A DNA stretch of 64,000 bases from Stigmatella erecta (lineage in GTDB: Bacteria; Myxococcota; Myxococcia; Myxococcales; Myxococcaceae). Location of the stretch: positions 404,082-468,081 of the forward strand of contig NZ_FOIJ01000006.1 of the NCBI RefSeq assembly GCF_900111745.1, written 5' to 3'. Shown here piece by piece: positions 60,892-64,000 of this stretch (its first letter is position 1; each line of letters opens with the position of its first letter). Under the pieces are notes generated by a model. That model was not told the DNA's origin. It was given only the letters and a program-made list of their open reading frames with translations, and did no database searches. The position numbers were made by a program, and so were the translations under genes.

Positions 60892-61314
60892 ATGCGAACG
60901 GTGACCTACGAGCGAAGTGGACGAACGAACACGGGAGCCCAGGCGCTCCGGGTAGAGGGGCTGCACCACCTGCGCATCTTGGAGCAAGGCGAAGAAATCT
61001 CGGAGCGGGAGCTCACCCAGGACGAAGTGTCGCGCCTGAAGCCCCTGATGGAGGAAGCGGCGCGGCAGCCCTCGCCGGCGGTGATGGACCCGGCTGGAGG
61101 CGGCCCCGAAGAGCTGGCGGTGAGCCTGGCCTTCGAGGACGAGAGCGTGCCCCGGGTCCGGCTGGGGGTGGAGCGGTTCCCGGCGAAGGGGGCCGGCTCC
61201 CCCTACGACGAGCTGCTCCGGGAGCTGGACACGCTGCTCACGGCGGAGCTGCACACGCGAACGCCCCGGCACGCGCATGCGGTCTTGCCGCACATGCTGC
61301 GCGTGGAAGAGTAG
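60892..61314 (+). CDS. Small soluble protein, emfourin-like in appearance
   Basis: A 140-residue protein starting at ATG 60892 after GAGAGG. The beginning MRTVTYERSGRTNTGAQALR, the LTQDEVSRLKPLMEEA helix and the C-terminal YDELLRELDTLLTAEL helix resemble emfourin-type protease inhibitors, but the match is loose. It has no signal peptide. It is separated from the next gene by ~100 bases. Confidence 0.6.
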   Translation: MRTVTYERSGRTNTGAQALRVEGLHHLRILEQGEEISERELTQDEVSRLKPLMEEAARQPSPAVMDPAGGGPEELAVSLAFEDESVPRVRLGVERFPAKGAGSPYDELLRELDTLLTAELHTRTPRHAHAVLPHMLRVEE

Positions 61315-61411
61315 CCGCAGGCCCGGGTGGCCCCTCCCCCAGAGAGCAAACTCGCCCGGAGCGAGGGGGAGGGCTGTTGCGGGCCCCCGGGAGGCGTGAC
61401 AGAGAAGAGGG

Positions 61412-61759
61412 ATGAAGCGGGTTCAGTTGGCGGTCCATCGGACGGTAGGAACCGCGAGACTGTTGGCGGGAGCGCTGGAAGCCTCGGGCATCTCCGCGGA
61501 AGTCCGGGGCGAGTCCCTGGCCCCGCTGGGGGGCGAAATCCCGAGCACGGAAACGTGGGTCGAAGTATGGGTCCCCCAGCATGAAGAGGCCGCCGCGAAG
61601 GAACTGCTCGCGGAGCTGGAAGCCAACTGGGAAGCAGCGTCGAGAGAAGTGCGGTGCCCGCGCTGCGCGGAAGCCAACCCGGGCAACTTCGAGTGGTGCT
61701 GGAGCTGCGGCGTGGACCTTCCCTCCACCCTGAAACCGCGGCTCCGGGCCGTGCCTTGA
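61412..61759 (+). CDS. DUF2007-type protein with C-terminal zinc ribbon
   Basis: A 115-residue protein. Residues 1-65 are DUF2007-like (TARLLAGALEASGISAEVRG, TETWVEVWVPQHEEAAAKEL). Residues ~80-100 form a zinc ribbon with CPRC and CWSC pairs. Such proteins are small cytoplasmic signalling candidates of unknown role. The TPR gene follows with a 38-base gap. Confidence 0.8.
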   Translation: MKRVQLAVHRTVGTARLLAGALEASGISAEVRGESLAPLGGEIPSTETWVEVWVPQHEEAAAKELLAELEANWEAASREVRCPRCAEANPGNFEWCWSCGVDLPSTLKPRLRAVP

Positions 61760-61797
61760 AGAGCGGGTGGAAGACGCCTCGCCGGGAGGACACGAGC

Positions 61798-62772
61798 GTG
61801 GAAGAAACGGTGAGTCCCCGCCCTCCCCCCACCGGGCGATGGCGGCTGAACCGGGGGATACAGCAGACGCTGGCGGTGGTGGGCGTGGCGTTCTTGATCC
61901 ACCTCATCCCGCTGTTCTTGCCCCGGAACATGCCCGAGCAGGAGCTGGCGATCGCCCGCGCGATTCCGAATGCCCAGCAGCGGGTGTCCGTGCTGCTGCC
62001 CCTGAAAGAGAACCCGAAAGCCACGGGAGCCGACCTCCGGGAAGCCGCGGAGCTCCTCTTGGAGGGAGCCCCCTCGGAGGCACGCATTCTCCTGGAAGAG
62101 GCGAAGAAGCGAGAGCCCGGCGCGATCGAGACCCAGCTCCTCCAGGCGCGCATCTGCCAGCTGGAACGGATGGAGCGGTGCGTTCAGGAGACCCTGGAGC
62201 GCGCGGCGGAAATGGCGCCCCAGGATGCGCGGCCGGACCTGCTCCGCGCGGAGATGAGTGAACGGGCGGGCAATCTCCCGGAGGCCCTGGAAGCGCTCGC
62301 CCGGGCAAGAAGCAAGCAGCCTCAGAGCACGGCCGTGGGCCTGAGGTACGCGCGGCTGCTGAGCGTGACAGCGCGCCACGAGGAAGCGGAAACAGTGATG
62401 CGCCAGCTGGGGCCCCAGCTCTCCAGCCGGGAACTGCTGCTTCAGCTGGGGATTCTGAAAACCCGTGCGGGCAGAAACCAGGAGGCGCGGGCCCTCTTCG
62501 CCCGGGCCGTGGGAGAAGCGCCAGGGTCCGCCGTGGCGCACTACCACCTGGGCATGTCGCACTTCCAGTTAGGAGACGTGGACGCGGCGGAAGAGGAACT
62601 CAGAACCGCAGACCGGCTGGACGTGTCAAATCCCGAAGCCCTCGCGGCCCTGTGTGCGCTGCAAATCCAGGCAGCACGCTTCGAGGCGGCCCGCATCACG
62701 AGGATGGACCTCGAGCGGCGCTTCCAGGACCGGCAGGACCTCATCCGAAGCGCCTGCCGGACGGACCGCTGA
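61798..62772 (+). CDS. TPR protein with N-terminal membrane anchor
   Basis: A 324-residue protein starting at GTG 61798 after CGGGAGGA. A membrane segment lies near residues 22-42 (TLAVVGVAFLIHLIPLFLP), then ~7 TPR-like helical pairs (LREAAELLLEGAPSEARILL, ALEALARARSKQPQSTAVGL, SAVAHYHLGMSHFQLGDVDA). TPRs bind partner proteins in the cytoplasm or periplasm. TTG 61756 would overlap the previous stop and is a second possibility for the start. Confidence 0.82.
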   Translation: MEETVSPRPPPTGRWRLNRGIQQTLAVVGVAFLIHLIPLFLPRNMPEQELAIARAIPNAQQRVSVLLPLKENPKATGADLREAAELLLEGAPSEARILLEEAKKREPGAIETQLLQARICQLERMERCVQETLERAAEMAPQDARPDLLRAEMSERAGNLPEALEALARARSKQPQSTAVGLRYARLLSVTARHEEAETVMRQLGPQLSSRELLLQLGILKTRAGRNQEARALFARAVGEAPGSAVAHYHLGMSHFQLGDVDAAEEELRTADRLDVSNPEALAALCALQIQAARFEAARITRMDLERRFQDRQDLIRSACRTDR

Positions 62773-62778
62773 GCGGAC

Positions 62779-63075
62779 TTACGGCTCGACGCCCCGGATC
62801 CGGCGAAGGAGCTGGGCGGCGTTTTTCACCTCGGCATCGACGGAGCCATCGGCGAGCTCCGTGCGGACCACGGCCTGGAGAAAGGGCAGGGCCTCCTCGT
62901 GACGGCCCTGCTCGAAGAGCAGCTCGCCCAGCGCCATCCGACTCCGGGTGAGCAGCACCAGACTCTCGGCGGCGACGGCAGCATCAATCGCATCGCTCAG
63001 GGCGGACTCCGCGAGTTCCTCCTGCCCTCGGGCAAGCAGCTCCCGGGCCCGCTGAATGTGTTCGAGGGCATTCAT
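62779..63075 (-). CDS. Small TPR-like protein
   Basis: A 98-residue helical protein with RARELLARGQEELAESALSD and FEQGRHEEALPFLQAVVR, TPR-style repeats. It has no signal peptide or membrane segment. The stop lies seven bases from that of the convergent membrane-TPR gene. Confidence 0.75.
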   Translation of the reverse strand: MNALEHIQRARELLARGQEELAESALSDAIDAAVAAESLVLLTRSRMALGELLFEQGRHEEALPFLQAVVRTELADGSVDAEVKNAAQLLRRIRGVEP

Positions 63076-63137
63076 GGAAGAGAACCCCGGAAAGCAGGAC
63101 GCGCGCGGGAAAGGAGAATGAGGTATCCCTTTCCCGC

Positions 63138-63338
63138 ATGGACGAGTCGCGCCTCATCGAGCTGGAGCTTCGATACATGCAGCAGCAAGAACTGCTGCAG
63201 CAGCTCAACGACGTTCTGTACACACAGCAGCGAGCGCTGCAGGTGCTGACGGCGGAGGTGGAGCTGCTGAAGCGCAAACTGGAAGGCGAGCCGGGCCTGG
63301 TGGATGCGCGGCAGCACGAGAAGCCTCCGCACTACTGA
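63138..63338 (+). CDS. slyX: SlyX-like coiled-coil protein
   Basis: A 66-residue protein that is mostly coiled coil: MDESRLIELELRYMQQQELL, then LNDVLYTQQRALQVLTAEVE and LLKRKLEG, ending KPPHY. The heptad pattern and the C-terminal PPHY match SlyX, a small protein of unknown function. It faces the small TPR gene divergently across a 62-base gap. Confidence 0.85.
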   Translation: MDESRLIELELRYMQQQELLQQLNDVLYTQQRALQVLTAEVELLKRKLEGEPGLVDARQHEKPPHY

Positions 63339-63344
63339 CCGCGG

Positions 63345-63785
63345 CTAGAAGCGGTAGCTCAACCGGAGACCGACCGTCGGATCCGGGTTGAGGTAACCGA
63401 CTTCCGCTCCGAAGCTGAGCGCGCCGCTCTTCACCCCAAAGCCCAGGGCGGCGTGGGTGCGGAACGTGTCACCCTCGAAGAGAATCCAGGGACCGACGAG
63501 ACCTTCCACGTAGAACCGCCGGTTGAGGTTGGCACGCAGGGTCAGATCGATTGGAATTCCAACCGTATCCTCATCTGGAACGAAGGCCAGGCCGAAGCGG
63601 GCGCCCAAATCCAGGGGGCCGACGAGGCGGGTATCAAAGCCAAGCGTGGCTTGGAAAGACGCACCATGGTCAATCCAATAATCCGCGCCCAGCCCCAGCC
63701 GCGTGCTGGCGGCCTCTGAGACGGAAGGCGCAACCAAGACACCCAGCGCGACGGCACCGCCAAGGCAGGAGTGCAGGAGTTTCAT
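63345..63785 (-). CDS. Small outer-membrane beta-barrel-type protein
   Basis: A 146-residue protein with signal MKLLHSCLGGAVALGVLVAP, ending near SEA. Alternating hydrophobic strands (ATLGFDTRLVGPLDLGARFG, FYVEGLVGPWILFEGDTFRT, VGLRLSYRF) and the terminal Phe suggest a six- to eight-stranded barrel. The function is unknown. The start at 63785 was set by the signal peptide; a large palindrome lies 57 bases upstream. Confidence 0.72.
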   Translation of the reverse strand: MKLLHSCLGGAVALGVLVAPSVSEAASTRLGLGADYWIDHGASFQATLGFDTRLVGPLDLGARFGLAFVPDEDTVGIPIDLTLRANLNRRFYVEGLVGPWILFEGDTFRTHAALGFGVKSGALSFGAEVGYLNPDPTVGLRLSYRF

Positions 63786-63841
63786 GCAAGAGGCTCCAGG
63801 GGATGCGAGGAAACTGCCACTCAAGCAGGCCCTGAAGCGAG

Positions 63842-63883
63842 TTGCCACAAACACTTGCAGGCAATTCATGCAAGTGTTGGCAA
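63842..63883. promoter_or_regulatory. Long palindrome upstream of the beta-barrel gene
   Basis: Perfect arms AACACTTGCA (63850-63859) and TGCAAGTGTT (63869-63878) flank a nine-base spacer and are themselves flanked by TTGCC (63842-63846) and GGCAA (63879-63883). The symmetry is far beyond chance for the region. No T-run follows, so a dimeric regulator site is more likely than a terminator. It lies 57-98 bases before the start at 63785. Confidence 0.6.
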
Positions 63884-63906
63884 AACCATCGACACAAACA
63901 AACAGC

Positions 63907-63952
63907 AAAAAAAGAAAACGCCCCTGGGGCCCAGTGAAGGGCGCCAGGGGCG
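63907..63952 (-). terminator. Rho-independent terminator of the rRNA operon
   Basis: Arms CGCCCCTGG (63919-63927) and CCAGGGGCG (63944-63952) form a nine-base-pair stem, extended by GCCC/GGGC after one mismatch. On the minus strand it is followed by TTTTCTTTTTTT. It lies about 18 bases downstream of the 5S rRNA 3' end. Confidence 0.9.
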
Positions 63953-63970
63953 CAAGTTACAAAAAAGAAT

Positions 63971-64000
63971 CCGGCAGCGACCTACTCTCCCACGCGGTTT
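63971..64000 (-). rRNA. rrf: 5S ribosomal RNA, 3' end (partial)
   Basis: The minus strand reads GCGTGGGAGAGTAGGTCGCT followed by GCCGG, the conserved 3' end of bacterial 5S rRNA. The rest of the gene, and presumably 23S and 16S, lie beyond the right edge. Transcription runs leftward into the terminator at 63907-63952. Confidence 0.93.

Noticed and set aside
1..64000. Insertion sequences, prophage genes, tRNA genes and CRISPR arrays
   Set aside because: No transposase or integrase, no phage structural gene, no cloverleaf and no repeat-spacer array was found by reading both strands. Weak or divergent examples could be missed.

Overview
The window is high-GC DNA with strong G/C bias at third codon positions. 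It carries a MYXO-CTERM sorted surface protein, many secreted lipoproteins, several histidine kinases, a complete chemosensory operon, an ECF sigma/anti-sigma pair and a sigma-54-like promoter. Together these point to a myxobacterium (Myxococcota), probably in the Stigmatella/Archangium/Cystobacter/Myxococcus group. That placement is inferred from gene content, because no rRNA long enough to use is present. The right edge cuts into a 5S rRNA gene on the minus strand.

Layout. (1) 1-15.3 kb: the 3' end of a RecD2-type helicase, a DUF938 methyltransferase, a Cys-rich 44-residue peptide gene, a peptidoglycan-binding/L,D-transpeptidase-like protein, and a set of secreted hydrolases: a fascin-like/beta-helix lipoprotein, a gametolysin-type metalloprotease with a ricin domain, and an alpha-lytic-type serine protease with a ricin domain. 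A GlxA-type regulator facing a DJ-1/PfpI protein and a class B penicillin-binding protein lie among them. (2) 15.4-23.6 kb: a two-domain KaiC-like ATPase with its response regulator, an M24 peptidase, a Kelch lipoprotein, a DUF2339 membrane protein and a DHA2 efflux pump. (3) 23.9-30.7 kb, accessory: a DUF4241-HEAT protein, a methylation-dependent restriction pair in which McrB carries an EVE reader domain, and an orphan papain-fold toxin module with a likely immunity gene. (4) 30.9-42.2 kb: an amine oxidase, a MYXO-CTERM protein, two large sensor kinases, an MtfA-like peptidase and small proteins. (5) 42.5-50.7 kb: a seven-gene chemosensory operon on the minus strand (cheW, cheR-TPR, cheW, mcp, cheA-REC, cheB, double-REC), nearly all joined by 1-4 base overlaps. 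(6) 51-56 kb: a PRC-barrel-like protein, a CDP-alcohol phosphatidyltransferase, an ECF sigma/anti-sigma pair and a subtilisin-like lipoprotein. (7) 56.3-60.8 kb: a His-rich membrane protein, a TonB-dependent receptor and two lipoproteins forming a probable metal-uptake unit. (8) 60.9-64 kb: small proteins, then the terminator and tail of an rRNA operon.

The best candidates for something new are the TonB receptor/His-rich/paired-lipoprotein operon, the EVE-McrBC pair beside a toxin/immunity module, the sigma-54-like promoter with tandem dyads before the serine protease, the KaiC-like ATPase lacking the usual catalytic glutamate pairs, and the orphan Cys-rich peptide. Start codons were chosen by ribosome-binding sites, signal peptides and overlaps. 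No database search was possible, so all family assignments rest on motifs read by eye.
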